The notes under the pieces are model-generated. The model was not told the DNA's origin, made no database searches, and saw only the letters and a list, made by a program, of their open reading frames with translations. A stretch of 64,000 nucleotides of DNA from Bolinopsis microptera (Eukaryota; Ctenophora; Tentaculata; Lobata; Bolinopsidae): NCBI RefSeq assembly GCF_026151205.1, contig NC_087076.1, forward strand, positions 7,974,902 to 8,038,901. Reading direction: 5' to 3'. Position 1 is the first letter of the stretch. Every line of letters begins with the position of its first letter. The position numbers and the translations under genes are program-made. This document shows positions 11,070 to 31,400 of the stretch, in pieces.

Positions 11070-13798
11070 TTAAATTTGTCTATCATAATAACCGTGCCTA
11101 TCCCTTTGAGCATATAACTCTCTCGGGAATTCTGAGAATTCATTTCCTCCGTGATCCTCCTCCGAGAGAGTGGAAGCGCTGGAGGAGGAGATGTTGGGCT
11201 GGAATGCGTGGCATGTTGGCGGCATGTTTTCGGCATGTTGTAACGTACGGCATGTTGGACAGGTAAAGTTGCGGGTTGCAAACCAGAGCTCGACACATGC
11301 CTTGTGGAATCTGTGTGCGCAGTCTGACACGTGCACTTTTCCAATTAGGAGGGTTTCTAGACAGATAACGCACGTGTTATCTGGGGAAAGGGAGGGTCGC
11401 CGGTCTGGTTGTAGCGTGTTACCATGGTTACCATGATTACTGGACACTAAATCAGCAGCTACAAAGTCAACCAACCTCTCAAATAGTGGCTGATGCTTTG
11501 TTTTCAGCCGATATGGCTTTTGCTTCTGAAGTTTCGTCAAATAATTCCTTACGTCATTATCCGACAAAATTGGGTAAATTTCTTGCAATTGGCGTATCAG
11601 TTTCTCAGCCTCTGCTGGTGAGCAATTGTTGGACTCTTGATCAGAACCAGAGTTATACTCTTCCTGATAGGATCTTAGATTTAGTCCTGAGAGTTCATGT
11701 TCTAGTCCCTGGCTGTGCAGCTGCAAGTGTGGAACATCAGAATCCGACCAGGTCGGGATGGAACTAGACCAGGTGGGGTTGTCAGTTTTATTACTTTGAT
11801 CACCTATGGGCCATGTCGGGATGGTATTGTCAATAACATGACTTTGAACAATTCTGGGTACCCTGGATACCCCTGTAGTAACTTCATCACTGGGCATCCT
11901 CGACATTCTTATTGGAATATCTGAGCTAGCAGTCGCAGGATTGAGTGCTCTGGGAGGGTTATAGGGTGCAATAGGGGAAGTATCTAGACTCCCACCTCTA
12001 GAAGGTAGAGTTCTACTGCGGCCTTTACCTCTCCCTCTACCCACAGAGAGAGTGTCTGGAGCACTGATAGACGGTATAATTCCTCTTCCTCTTGCACGAG
12101 GGGACGTAACCATAAGAACCGGAGGTACAACATTCAAAGCAGGAGAATTTATGTTAGTGACAGTGGGGAGAGCAGACTCAACCATCGCTGCAAGAGCGGG
12201 AGGTACCACGTCATTGGGAGGTACCACTACATTGTCATCGACCAATGTAATGGGTCCATCCAGCATATTAGCAATCTTCTCTAGCTCAGAGTTGATCCTG
12301 GCAGTATTCAGCTCGTTGTTAACAGTAGGAAGAGGGGGTGGAGATGATAGAGGGAGATCAGGAGCAACCCTCCCCAATAAAATATCATCAAACCTCTGTA
12401 GAGGAAGAGGAGGTACGGATATGTCAATAGGAGGTCCACGTGGCTCCTCTGCAAACCACACCAGGTCTGGATCCTCGTGGAGCGAGGCAGTGTACTGATC
12501 GTGCTTCTTTTTGTTATCTTCCAACTTCTTCCTCACATCTTCCTGGCATTCCTTCCATGCCACCAGGCTGTAACGTTCAGGATTAGGTAACTTAGACCGT
12601 TCTCTTATCTGAGCCTCGCAGTTTGCAGCCGCTATTTTTAACTTCAAGTTGGCAGAGTCGAATCTCTTCTGAACGAGATCCTGTTGGGCGAGTTTGTATT
12701 TCTGTGTCACATCAATGACATCCTTTTTGAGGTTGACCACACTATCATCTCTCTTGGACAGATCATGTTCAACTTTAGCAAGTTTCTCGGTTATCTCTTC
12801 CTTTTCCCGTGTTCGTGCGATTATCAGACTCTTTGAATCTATATTCGCTTGTTTCTGTTGTTCCAGCTCCGCCCTTATCGCCATGATCAGTTTCTTAGAC
12901 TCTATTGATTTTGTTGTCCTGTCATTGATTCTCTGTTTTCTCTCTTCCTCCATCTGAACCACCAGCATGTTGTACTCCTCTTTTAGCTTGCTCTGCTCAG
13001 ACAACATACTATGCCTTTCTTTATAATCCTCTTTCAGCTGCTTTGCTTTAGATTTCAACCTGGAGTAGCTCTCCATTTGTTGACATAGTTGTGTTTTGTA
13101 GTGGTTTATGTCATGCTCATATTGCTCTCTCATGGTGAAGACCATTGCTTCCAGTTGAGTGGCGTGTTTAGCAAGCTCCCTCCCTTTCTCTGTTTCGTGG
13201 TGTCTCTTGACTGAGTGATAACTAGTGTAAAGAGGTCCAGTTTCACCAAGGGTGCTGATATCTGGGGAGTTGACTGGTAAACTGGGATACTTTTGGTTGT
13301 TAGGTAGGGTAGAGTGGTTACTTGGTAACGATGTAGGTTGTTAGGTAAGGTTGAGTGGGAACTTGGTAACGTGACAAGACTGTGATGGGACTGCTGAGAT
13401 GGACTTGGGGATACTGAGGAGTAAATTGTTTGAGGAGGGTACAAACCCGAAACAGGAACATTGCTAACGGATTGCGAAACATTGCTAATGGAATGCGAAA
13501 CAGGAACATTGCTCATGGAATGCGGAACATTGTTATGAGAAGTACTGACAAGGCACCGCATCAGACATCCCATACAACAATCCCAGCGGATTGTTGGGCG
13601 AGTTATTGTTGATAGTTTGAGTGTTGTTGAAAGGTTGAGCGGCAGGATTGGGATTGACGCCAGGTAGCATGTTTTCTAAATTGGAGCTGACCTGAGTGAA
13701 TCCTGGAAACTGTAGACCGAACTGATTGTTAACATGGTTAACATGGTTAACATGGTTAACATGGTTAACGTCACACATCATCTCAGTGGTACATATCC
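11070..13798 (-). CDS. Coiled-coil RING-H2 protein, TTC3/DZIP3-like C-terminal architecture (possibly frame-disrupted N-part)
   Basis: The main ORF (11070 to about 13340, more than 700 codons) starts with a Pro/Ser/Asn-rich part, then about 200 residues of strongly charged coiled coil, then a Pro-rich low-complexity region. A helical block follows (EKLIRQLQEIYPILSDNDV), and a C-terminal RING-H2 with CVICLE...CAHRFHKACVELW...CPTC. This order resembles the C-terminal half of TTC3/DZIP3-type E3 ligases, but TPR repeats are absent, so orthology is uncertain. The upstream Asn-rich segment (to an acceptor-like TTACAG before 13798) is in the same frame, but a middle stretch (about 13340-13550) is open only in another frame. 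Either it is an intron of about 200 bp, or two frameshifts are present, one being a 41-bp tandem duplication. Confidence 0.7.
13295..13376. repeat. 41-bp tandem duplication inside the RING gene
   Basis: The phrase ggttgttaggta recurs with period 41 (13295 and 13336), ending at cttggtaacg in both copies. 41 is not a multiple of three. Removing one copy would join the upstream Ser/Pro-rich frame directly to the main ORF. Confidence 0.85.
13728..13769. repeat. 9-bp repeat encoding HVN x4
   Basis: gttaacatg repeated four times and more. In the frame of the RING gene it encodes His-Val-Asn repeats, a coding microsatellite. Confidence 0.85.
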
Positions 13799-14233
13799 TG
13801 TAATATTCTGGGTTAAGTTATCTAGGTATTATTTTGAATTATTTAACAAATTTTTTACAATGTTATGGATTTCAGGAAGATTTATTTGGTATCTAAGTGG
13901 TAGCCTTAATTTACTTGAAACTAGATTTTATAATATCAGTAAATTATCAATAAGACAGTACTTAAATCACCAACGGTCAGTCACGACCACCTCCTCCCGA
14001 AAAATTGAGAAGAAACTCGAGAAAGATAAAGAACAAAAGAGAATAATCTTCTCATTTCAAAGTCGCAACTGTTGAGTGTTGTCTGAATTTCTATATTTTG
14101 TATTTGTGTTCAAAGACATCTAAATTGCGATACACTACTGCACTAACTGCAGTACAAATTAAATAACAATTATACCGTCAGGTAAACGAAAGATTGACTT
14201 AATTAAAATACGGTAGTAACATTGGTTACTTTC
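13799..14233. other. Gap between METTL5 and the RING gene
   Basis: About 435 bp downstream of the METTL5 stop. It is AT-rich. No convincing ORF on the minus strand; a Lys/Arg-rich reading frame on the plus strand looks incidental. Confidence 0.4.
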
Positions 14234-22305
<8,072 letters not shown>

Positions 22306-22605
22306 TGCACCTGTTATATCATGGAGGGTGTTACAGGTAGTGTTAGGTGTTACAAGCAGTGTTTAGGGGAGTCACGTGATCAGGCAATGTGTCACGTGAT
22401 CAAGTAACTCTTGTAACTCTTAAAAGTAGAGTTTGTCATTTCACATGTACTACTAATTTGTAAATAGAAGCGAGTTAGACGACGTATATAAAACTGATAA
22501 AATAATAAGTTAGAAGTTAAAAGAAATTACAGCACTGTCACGATAACAAACACTCTGCTCTTTTAGGGTGTAATTAAATATCCCGCAAAACATATCTACT
22601 CATTC
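22306..22605. other. NOL6-METTL5 intergenic gap
   Basis: 300 bp between the NOL6 stop and the METTL5 start on the same strand. It includes a short repeat (ggtgttacaggtagtgtt-like) and gtcacgtgatca twice. Space for a separate promoter is small, which suits co-transcription. Confidence 0.5.
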
Positions 22606-25600
22606 TCAAATTTCAAGATCAAGTACTTCAATGTTCTGAACCAAACCCTTCCCCATCAGATCAAAGTCTGACAACATAGCATCCAGATTATTCTTCACCA
22701 TACCTCCCTCAGTTCTTACTTTTGCCATAGAGCCATTAACAGTGAACTTCACCTCACCGTTCCCAGCTCGCTTCATCACAACACCCACCACACTGGGGGC
22801 GTATCTGTTGTACAGGAAGAGACACAGCTGGCCGTATGCGCGGCTCAGCTCCTCCACGTACAGCCGCGCTGGTTCGTACTCCACCACTGGGAAGTGAGAG
22901 CTCTTCGCGTGGTGTTGTGAAGGGTTGTCTGTTGGGAACCTCCCTGTTTGGCTGCGTTTCAAGTGGATGATCACGTTGTAGGATGTGGTGTTCGGTTTGA
23001 AGACAGAATCTAGGGAGTTGGTATTGGAGAGGGATTTCTCTGCCAGCCGTTTAAGGATGTTGAGAGAGGATTTTGTTGGAGAATCTCGGGTCAGATCAGA
23101 CAGTTCGTTTTGAGGGCACGCTATACAGGCGTCAGGGTAAGAACTTCGTGTGTTCATGAAGTTCGTGTACAACTCTAAAGTTTCAGATATGAGCTCATGG
23201 TTGAAGTTGATGAGAAGCGGGTACAGGTTCCAGTCGAATGAAGAGAGGAAGGAGAGAACTCTAAGGAACCCAGCTGTAGCGGTTTGGGGGGTGGAGTGAG
23301 CTGTAGCACTGAGGAATATGTGGGCCACTACCAGTTCACAGAATATGTCAGGAATGTAGTTTGAGAGGCAGTGAATTGAGACCCAGTGTTTTAGGAATCT
23401 AACTGTTAGAGGGTAGGCAGAGTGCTGGAGACTCAAACTACTGAGGTGAGATGACACATAAGGTAGGATGACTGTTTGCACTTTCAGCTCTGCACCAGAA
23501 CAAGGCACCCAGAAGGAAATGTTGCCCGCTCTTAGTTTCTCTTCTTTCGGGACATGAAATCTCAACCTGAACACAAACCCGTTCCGGGCAATGTCGAGGA
23601 ATTTAATGTTTACTTTAGCAGTTATATGCATGCTTTCTAGCTCCTCTTTGAGGGCCAGGTAAAAGGCAGCCTTCAATCGGAGGATTCCCTGGACATCCTC
23701 TGGCCACTTGCCACTCAACTCAAAGTGACACACCATCTCGTGAGCTTGTACGAAAGGGGGAACTGCTTCACTTGTATTGAGAGCAGCTTGCTTCTTTGAG
23801 CGGCTTACTTGATACTCGGCTTGTGGGAACAGATCAGTGTTTCTGAGCACTGGAGATACGGCTAACACTGAGTTTATAGTAAGTGGTATCTTGGAGCACT
23901 TTCTCAAGATCTTACTCAGCTCGGAGAAAGTTTTGATGATTTTCTGTGCCTGCTCCTCACCATCTCCCTCGTAGTAGGTTCTGCCCACTATTTCCTGGCT
24001 CTCCAACTTGAGCTCTTGTACCTTGTCCGGTGCGATCCCGGCGTGACGTCCCAACACATGCTCTGTGATTTGGGTGAGAATACTGCGACGTGCCTGCGCA
24101 GTTTTACCGTCCCACACTACTGCTTGAACAATGGAACCATCCTGGAACCTCCTTATAGCACTCTTTTCCCCCCAAAACTCTTTGAACGTTTTAGATTGGA
24201 CGGTATCTGCTGAGGGGCCTCTGTCGACAAGTCTTGTCCAGTTATCTTTGTCGATGGTGAGAGCAATCATTACGGAGCTAGGGAGACCTGGAGGAGATTT
24301 CCTTGACCAGGGTTCACTTAAAATGTACTCCATCTTGATTTCCATCACCCTGTCTCCATAAGATTTCAGGAGGATGGACCTGACATGGTCTATAAAACCT
24401 CGGAATTGCACCCCACAATATTGTAAAGAACTCTCTCGTAGAGGTGCTTCTGGGATCTCGACTTTGTAAACAACATCGTAGATATCATAAAGAGAGGAAA
24501 CTCTCTCAGTCATGACAGATACGAGAGTATTGTACTCCCTCGACTCCAACATTTCCAACATAACCCCGCTGTGTCGAGATAACTCCTTCAAGGCTACTAG
24601 GTCAGTGTTGTAGCACACGTTAGCAAGAGTATCTATATATAAGCCTGGGTAACCCATGGTCTTTGTGGTGTCTCCAACAATGATCCCTGTAGAGAATGCG
24701 GGAACGAGGCTGGTTGATAAAAAGGACCAAACTTGTCTGCAGATTGTTAGGACGTCCATTTCTGTAGCAATAGATCCTGACTCGTATAGATGTAGGAACA
24801 ATGTTGTCAATATATGTCCGGAAATTTGTACACCTTTTCTTGCACGCCAGAACTTGAGAATGGTCAATGCCTGTTTGAAGTTTTCTGAATCTTCAATGAC
24901 TGACATAAAACTTACGTATTGAGGGGAATGAATGTCAGTGAGAATGGAGTTGTTGTAATACGGAGTGCTGATCTCTGAACATTCCTCTTCACCATCGTAC
25001 ACTTTATCAGGTCTGACGGCATTTCTGTCAAAATTAAGTAAAGATAGTTTGAAGGTGCAGCCAGAAGGTATGAGATTGAAAGAACCACCTGTTTTACATT
25101 GAACGTGAAGGACTGGTTTGAGCACGTCCCTTTCAAAATATTTGAACCTTATATTTGACACAAAATCGCAACTCCGGAGTTTTGGGATCAAGTGCATCAG
25201 GAACAAAGTTCTTTTGACGATATATCTTCCGTTCAAATAATCTTTTGGTTCGCAAAATTTTTCTGAGAGCAGAAGCAGTAAGTCGGATGATTTTGATGCT
25301 TTCAAATGAGTCGATGTCCTAACACCACCAACATCAACTACTTCTTTTGGTGGGAAGAATTTAAATGTACCATTTGGAATTGTGAGATCAGACGGTAGGG
25401 GCCAGACAGATTTCTTATTTTTCAAGGCGATGACGGCTTCTTCGATTGTCTTCTTCTTGGTTGGTCTTAAGTTCAACAACAACTCTTTTATCTGGTCAGA
25501 GACTGGGTTTGTGGACTGCTTCAATCCAGAATACAGTTCTTCAAGTTGACTTCTGATGAAATTGTCTGTGGTGTAGCCGAGAAGAACATTCTCGTCAACC

Positions 25601-25626
25601 TTCTGTTTTTTCTTCTTTGGTTGCAT
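22606..25626 (-). CDS. NOL6: NOL6 (Nrap/Utp22 family) nucleolar protein, intronless
   Basis: A single open frame of 1006 codons starting MQPKKKKQKVDENVLLGYTT. The family is a catalytically inactive tandem nucleotidyltransferase scaffold of the SSU processome/UTP-C complex needed for 18S rRNA maturation. Typical Nrap features are present: Lys-rich N-terminus, VRTSTHLKASKSSDLLLLL, DKDNWTRLVDRGPSAD, FWGEKSAIRRFQDGSIVQAVVW in the middle, HSAYPLTVRFLKHWVS, and the C-terminal LYNRYAPSVVGVV. Length is slightly below human NOL6. The gene has no introns although METTL5 and TMEM170 beside it do. An acceptor-like CTCAGCAG sits one base before the ATG. The next gene on the strand, METTL5, also acts on 18S rRNA. 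Confidence 0.93.
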   Translation of the reverse strand: MQPKKKKQKVDENVLLGYTTDNFIRSQLEELYSGLKQSTNPVSDQIKELLLNLRPTKKKTIEEAVIALKNKKSVWPLPSDLTIPNGTFKFFPPKEVVDVGGVRTSTHLKASKSSDLLLLLSEKFCEPKDYLNGRYIVKRTLFLMHLIPKLRSCDFVSNIRFKYFERDVLKPVLHVQCKTGGSFNLIPSGCTFKLSLLNFDRNAVRPDKVYDGEEECSEISTPYYNNSILTDIHSPQYVSFMSVIEDSENFKQALTILKFWRARKGVQISGHILTTLFLHLYESGSIATEMDVLTICRQVWSFLSTSLVPAFSTGIIVGDTTKTMGYPGLYIDTLANVCYNTDLVALKELSRHSGVMLEMLESREYNTLVSVMTERVSSLYDIYDVVYKVEIPEAPLRESSLQYCGVQFRGFIDHVRSILLKSYGDRVMEIKMEYILSEPWSRKSPPGLPSSVMIALTIDKDNWTRLVDRGPSADTVQSKTFKEFWGEKSAIRRFQDGSIVQAVVWDGKTAQARRSILTQITEHVLGRHAGIAPDKVQELKLESQEIVGRTYYEGDGEEQAQKIIKTFSELSKILRKCSKIPLTINSVLAVSPVLRNTDLFPQAEYQVSRSKKQAALNTSEAVPPFVQAHEMVCHFELSGKWPEDVQGILRLKAAFYLALKEELESMHITAKVNIKFLDIARNGFVFRLRFHVPKEEKLRAGNISFWVPCSGAELKVQTVILPYVSSHLSSLSLQHSAYPLTVRFLKHWVSIHCLSNYIPDIFCELVVAHIFLSATAHSTPQTATAGFLRVLSFLSSFDWNLYPLLINFNHELISETLELYTNFMNTRSSYPDACIACPQNELSDLTRDSPTKSSLNILKRLAEKSLSNTNSLDSVFKPNTTSYNVIIHLKRSQTGRFPTDNPSQHHAKSSHFPVVEYEPARLYVEELSRAYGQLCLFLYNRYAPSVVGVVMKRAGNGEVKFTVNGSMAKVRTEGGMVKNNLDAMLSDFDLMGKGLVQNIEVLDLEI

Positions 25627-26318
25627 CCTGCTGAGGTATTATTATAATAACTTTTAAGATTTATTTTGTTTCATTCAAACAAGTTATATAATAAATGTAA
25701 AATCAAATGAGTATAGTAGATCAACTGCAGACACGAGTCAGATGATAGCGCGGTGTGCGCGCGGTTAAGACGCGCATTAGAAGTGTGAGTTGCTACATAC
25801 TACTAAGCATATTGGTGTTCGGCAACAGCGCCCGCCGTAACCGATAATCGAATGTAGCGTCGTCTTTCAAGTCGTGTATTGAGGCTTAACTGGCAAGTCC
25901 AGGACACACGGACTAGGTGCAGCTCTATTTAAAACACGCCCCTTTTATCAAGTTGCCGGGAATTTGCTACTATCCCTGAACCCTGCAAGTAACGATGGCA
26001 GGTCCACAACGCCAAAAGGAGTCAAATTATAGCTGATAGCAGTAACATACAATAAGATAATATAAAGAAAATCATTTACACAAATAAAAAATCAAACAAA
26101 TTATCTGTCATTCACTAACTAAGGCAAGTTTTGGTTCCCAATTTCAACATACTGTCAAGCAAGACGGACTATAAACAACTTTCTCGACAAAAATATTTAA
26201 CGAAATATATCAATTAATTAAGAAAAGATCTAATACTTCTCAAGATTCAAAATTGAGTACATCAGAACCATGCAAGCTGATTAACAAACTTCGTCATGAT
26301 ATGAACAAAAACTGAACT
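25627..26318. other. TMEM170-NOL6 intergenic region
   Basis: 690 bp. It holds a GC-rich stretch (25745-25790, gcgcggtgtgcgcgcggtta) that may be a decayed tRNA-like sequence. Otherwise AT-rich. No ORF. Confidence 0.4.
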
Positions 26319-28064
26319 TCAAAGAGTGACATAAATTCTAGAAACAGCAACTAGTGTATACACGATTGTCTGTCCCACACCCCACAGAAAAGCGTCTAAA
26401 GATGACATTGTAAATTGCGCTGATTTATAAACAAATACTATAACTGCACCTGAAATGAAGTGGGGTTATAATTGGTGGTAGCAGGAAATCTTTAAATTGT
26501 AAAGCAAATTTTTCATTGGCTAAAGATAGAAGGGCGTAAAAACATTAAAAAACAGGATAAAAAACAAAGTAAGCCTAACTTGTAATAGTTCCCGCAAAGA
26601 GAGGGGTAAAGAATCCAGCTATGATGAAAGAAGGAAGAGCGTACACAGCGATGGGATGACCTCCCAAACTGTACCAAGCAAGTAGTCCCGACACGAAGTG
26701 AATTACTAGACTCGACACCAAACACCACACAAATATCTCTCTCCACATATCTGCGGGATATAGTTTCACTTTCACTTTCATATTCAAAAAGTATTTTCAT
26801 TTGAAGTCATCTGAATTCAGATGCCTCAGGTTGATTATTTACTGCTTGATAATGACTATATATATAGTCATTATCAAGCAGTATATATACTAGAATAACG
26901 CTGCTTCACTTTAGCACAATATAGAAATTGATAAATAAATTGTATCAAACGCAAAGAAAGTTCAGCAATATCATGAGGCAATGCAGACTAAAAGTTGACA
27001 GTAATTGATTGTAAACCGTAAGATTAATTACAGTAATTGACTGTAAACCGTAAGATTAATTACAGTTATTTATTGTAAACCGTAAGTAGTGTCGAATGTT
27101 TCCCCGCCGCCAGTTAACCGAATGTTGATGTCTGTCCAACCCATTCTCACAGTTTCTTGTTGTAAATGAAGAAAGAGATAAGGTTTTATTACATCACTAT
27201 GCCTAGGATTAAAAGTAATCAGAAATAATGATGGGATTATTTTCATTGATTTCTCTTGGAGAATTTCTCTTTAGACTCTTAACTTGCGAACAAATTGAAG
27301 CAGCAAACTTTAGGCTAGAAACTTTATTGAATTGAAATAATCATTCCACGTAACAACGTCTTCTTCAGTTCTCAAATTATTTGTTATATAGTAGTGTTGA
27401 AAGTATTAAAACAACACTACTATATAACAAATAATTTGAGAACTGAAGAAGACGTTGTTACGTGGAATGATTATTTCAATTCAATAAAGTTTCTAGCCTA
27501 AAGTTTGCTGCTTCAATTTGTTCGCAAGTTAAGAGTCTAAAGAGAAATTCTCCAAGAGAAATCAAGTTCAAATGCGACTCATAAATATAGCCCCCTTGAA
27601 CTAATTATTTTCATTGTTGTGATAATATCTAATTACAATAATCTCTAGGTTGACACATCCAGCTGCAGATCTCTTACATTTCATAATTAATCCCTCTTAA
27701 TTGCATTTTACACTAGTCGTCGTTGCAGCCATCCACGGTCCACCACCTTAGGGCTTTATCAATCACTAAATTCACTGTTTAGGTTGCAAGTTATGTCAAT
27801 CCTAGGTATTGTGACAAAGGCTTCACTCCAGAAAATCTAAAATGGGCAATGATGTGGATCAAGAAGAGATAAGAAACACAAGATCACACCAAAGTTGCAC
27901 GTGCACAACACGTGCACAACACGTGATAACACACTAACTCATCACCATGTGCCATTAACACAGCACTGAGTAGCAAAAGAGCAACACCACTCACCCTTCT
28001 CATAACTGTTAGAACAATTCAATGTTCCGTTCATTTTGCAGTCCGACGGAGGTAAGGTATTCAT
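26319..28064 (-). CDS. TMEM170: TMEM170 family membrane protein (left arm)
   Basis: Three exons: 28064-27995, 26750-26580, 26449-26319, phases 1 and 1. The spliced protein is about 123 residues: a polar N-terminus with NGTLNCSNS (glycosylation-like, as in the NGTLCPNSTS of human TMEM170A), then MWREIFVWCLVSSLVIHFVS, a second hydrophobic helix ending AGTITS, and a last helix with GQTIVYTLVAVSRI. The human protein has the same arrangement (MWYGVFLWALVSSL, AGILTS, GQTFCVLVVSFLRI). The family shapes ER sheets and the nuclear envelope. Intron 1 contains a 356-bp foldback insertion absent from the right-arm copy. It follows the EDC4-like gene by 343 bp. Confidence 0.92.
26841..26882. repeat. Perfect 42-bp palindrome, left arm only
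   Basis: actgcttgataatgactata followed by its exact inverse. The right arm (about 63928-63945) has a single copy of the half, so it arose by a local inverted duplication after the arms separated. Confidence 0.85.
27000..27090. repeat. 33-bp tandem repeat x3
   Basis: Units with tgtaaaccgtaagattaatt in TMEM170 intron 1. The array is mirrored at about 63732-63828. Confidence 0.85.
27248..27603. mobile_element. 356-bp foldback insertion with 12-bp TSD, left arm only
   Basis: Near-perfect inverted arms of about 155 bp (gatttctcttggagaat... and its reverse complement ending caagagaaatc) with a loop of about 11 bp, plus a 40-bp tail. It is flanked by attattttcatt at 27236-27247 and 27604-27615. 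The right arm has one copy of that target and no insertion, giving the empty site. Confidence 0.9.
27897..27925. promoter_or_regulatory. Cluster of CACGTG E-boxes in TMEM170 intron 1
   Basis: Three CACGTG hexamers about 11 bp apart. The right-arm copy (63191-63238) has five. CACGTG is the bHLH E-box in animals. Whether it is a binding site or merely a tandem repeat is unknown. Confidence 0.4.
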
Positions 28065-28406
28065 GACTGTGCTACATTGCAGGGATCAATAATTTCAGCT
28101 GATATTGAATGAAACAAATAAGAAGGTTAATTATATATGTTATTACATAGAAAACATATTTTAATGATTTCATTTTAAAATACACTATCAATTGATAGGG
28201 TAAAAATAATAAAAATTATGATAAGAATTATACATTTATTTTAACAAATAACTTGATTAATAATGTATAAAACTCAGCATTCTCTTCTTGCTTATTAAAT
28301 TAAACATATTTTCAACCGATTAATATACGGAAATGTCCACAAAATGAGTGAGTATTACAAATTGCTTGTTCCAGTTCTCAGTATTGGTCCAGTATTGGTC
28401 CAGTTC

Positions 28407-31400
28407 TCAGTACTGGTCTAGTTGTCTGATGATTTGCTCTGTGGACCAGCGGAGTTGTTTGAGGTGCTGGTTGTACTGACGCGGTGTGATCTGACTTCTA
28501 GTTGAATCTATGTGTTCTATAAGTTTGGTAAGTTCTCTAAACACTGTCTCACTGTTACTGGCAATCTGTAGAATTAGAGCTTTGTTAGAATACCTAAGTA
28601 ATTGTGAGTAATACGAGTATTCAATTGTATAATTGAGTTTCATCGATAGATTGTTGAGATAAGCGGTAGTGTGAGTGGTAGCCCCCCGGCCCCCGGCCCC
28701 CCCCCCCCTGGCCCGGCCCCCCTAGCCCTCCTCTACTCACAACTTGGTCGGCCAGGTCCAGCGCCAGGACAGTCTCCACCAGATAACTACTCTTAATCTC
28801 CAGGTCTTGTTGGAGGTTGTAAGGGAGCTGGTTAAGTAATGCTAGTAAGATGGGTTGTTCTGGGAGTACGTCACCGAACACATCATCTACTGACATCTTA
28901 TTACAGGTAGACATTAACAACTCCAGATCCATAGCTACTAGCGCCTGAAATGGTAGACATTAACAACTCCAGATCCATTGCTACTAGTGCCTGAAATGGT
29001 AGACATTAACAACTCCAGATCCATTGCTACTAGTGCCTGAAATGGTAGACATTAACAACTCCAGATCCAATGCTACAAGCGCCTGGAATAGAGAGTTATG
29101 TCAGGCTACATCAATACCATTACTGATCATGTAAAATCTGCCATTGATGAATATGAGATTGTTCTTTATATGATATTGTTCTATTTATAGACATGACATT
29201 GTTCTATGTATAGAACTGTACAAGCAGACTACTTAACACTAGCTGTACTCACATTGTTGAGGGCTTGTTGAAAGTCTTGTCTGCCCAGACATTCCGCGAC
29301 TATCTGTTCGTGTGAAGGAGCCACTTCTCTAACTTCTACTGTCAGTTGTCCTATATCCTGTGTTATCCTGACCAATACACATTACTTTAACATGTGTACA
29401 AGTGTAGCTACAACTAAAATAGGAGTGTGAAATATTAATTGTACCTCACAGTTACTGAGATACCCTGGCCTGGGAATATAAGCTGACCTCTCAGCCAACT
29501 AATTCGAAATTAATCAGTTTACCAAAAACTTGAGTCTCAATTGTTATTAAAATTGTACTGTATCAACTTCTGACAGAAAGTTTCAAATAAAATCCTACTT
29601 GATCAGATATCTACTTAGTTTCGAATAAGGTGGTAAACTTAGGTGGTAAAATAAGGTAAAAAGTTGTGAACAATACAAGCAGACAGACCTCTGGAGAGTT
29701 TGATCAATCTTCCTTTCCACTGTAGAACCGTTCTGAGCGTTCTGCGTCAGCTGATCCAATCTTCGCTGAATATTGTTCATTCTCTCACTTATTGCGGGGG
29801 ACACCTTGTGTGTGTCTTTCAGCGCCACTACGGAAATAATTGTTAATCATTTTACGGTTCCGAATTAATTCTTAAATTTAATTTTGATTTTGTGGATATT
29901 GCACACAATCAAGTTATCAAGGTTAGAGTTACTTCTCCGTCATGGATGATGGAGATCATAATTAACATTCAAGATTCGTTATCTCAGAGGTCCCTTGCAG
30001 TCATGTTAAACTTATTGCATTCACAAATATAATGATCTCTATAATTCTAGTTCCAATTTCAATACCAGCCATGTGTAATACATTGTCCAACTAATCTGGT
30101 GTATTTACCTGTGTTGTACTGACTGACCCAGTATTTACCTGTGTTGTACTGACTGACCCAGTATTCACCTGTGTTGTACTGACTGACCCAGTATTTACCT
30201 GTGTTGTACTGACTGACCCAGTATTTACCTGTGTTGTACTGACTGACCCAGTATTTACCTGTGTTGTACTGACTGACCCAGTATTTACCTGTGTTGTACT
30301 GACTGACCCAGTATTTACCTGTGTTGTACTGACTGACCCAGTATTTACCTGTGTTGTACTGACTGACCCAGTATTTACCTGTGTTGTACTGACTGACCTA
30401 GTATTTACCTGTGTTGTACTGACTGACCCAGTATTTACCTGTGTTGTACTGACTGACCCAGTATTTACCTGTGTTGTACTGACTGACCCAGTATTTACCT
30501 GTGTTGTACTGACTGACTCAGTATTTACCTGTGTTGTACTGACTGACCCAGTATTTACCTGTATTGTACTGACTGACCCAGTATTTACCTGTGTTGTACT
30601 GACTGACCCAGTATTTACCTGTGTTGCACTGACTGACCCAGTATTTAGTATTTACCTGTGTTGTACTGACTGACCCAGTATTTACCTGTGTTGTACTGAC
30701 TGACCCAGTATTTACCTGTGTTGTACTGACTGACCCAGTATTTACCTGTGTTGTACTGACTAACCCAGTATTTACCTGTATTGTACTGACTGACCCAGTA
30801 TTTACCTGTGTTGTACTGACTGACCCAGTATTTACCTGTGTTGTACTGACTGACCCAGTATTTACCTGTGTTGCACTGACTGACCCAGTATTTAGTATTT
30901 ACCTGTGTTGTACTGACTGACCCAGTATTTACCTGTGTTGTACTGACTGACCCAGTATTTACCTGTGTTGTACTGACTGACCCAGTATTTACCTGTGTTG
31001 TACTGACTGACCCAGTATTTACCTGTGTTGTACTGACTGACCCAGTATTTACCTGTGTTGTACTGACTGACCCAGTATTTACCTGTGTTGTACTGACTGA
31101 CCCAGTATTTACCTGTGTTGTACTGACTGACCCAGTATTTACCTGTGTTGTACTGACTGACCCAGTATTTACCTGTGTTGCACTGACTGACCCAGTATTT
31201 AGTATTTACCTGTGTTGTACTGACTGACCCAGTATTTACCTGTGTTGTACTGACTGACCCAGTATTTACCTGAGTTGTACTGACTGACCCAGTATTTACC
31301 TGTGTTGTACTGACTGACCCAGTATTTACCTGTGTTGTACTGACTGACCCAGTATTTACCTGTGTTGTACTGACTGACCCAGTATTTACCTGTGTTGCAC

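Noticed and set aside
26575-26800. TMEM170 starting at a Met near 26781
   Set aside because: A proper first exon with a matching phase and NGT...NS motif lies at 28064-27995; the local Met is upstream of a good acceptor (CCCGCAG).
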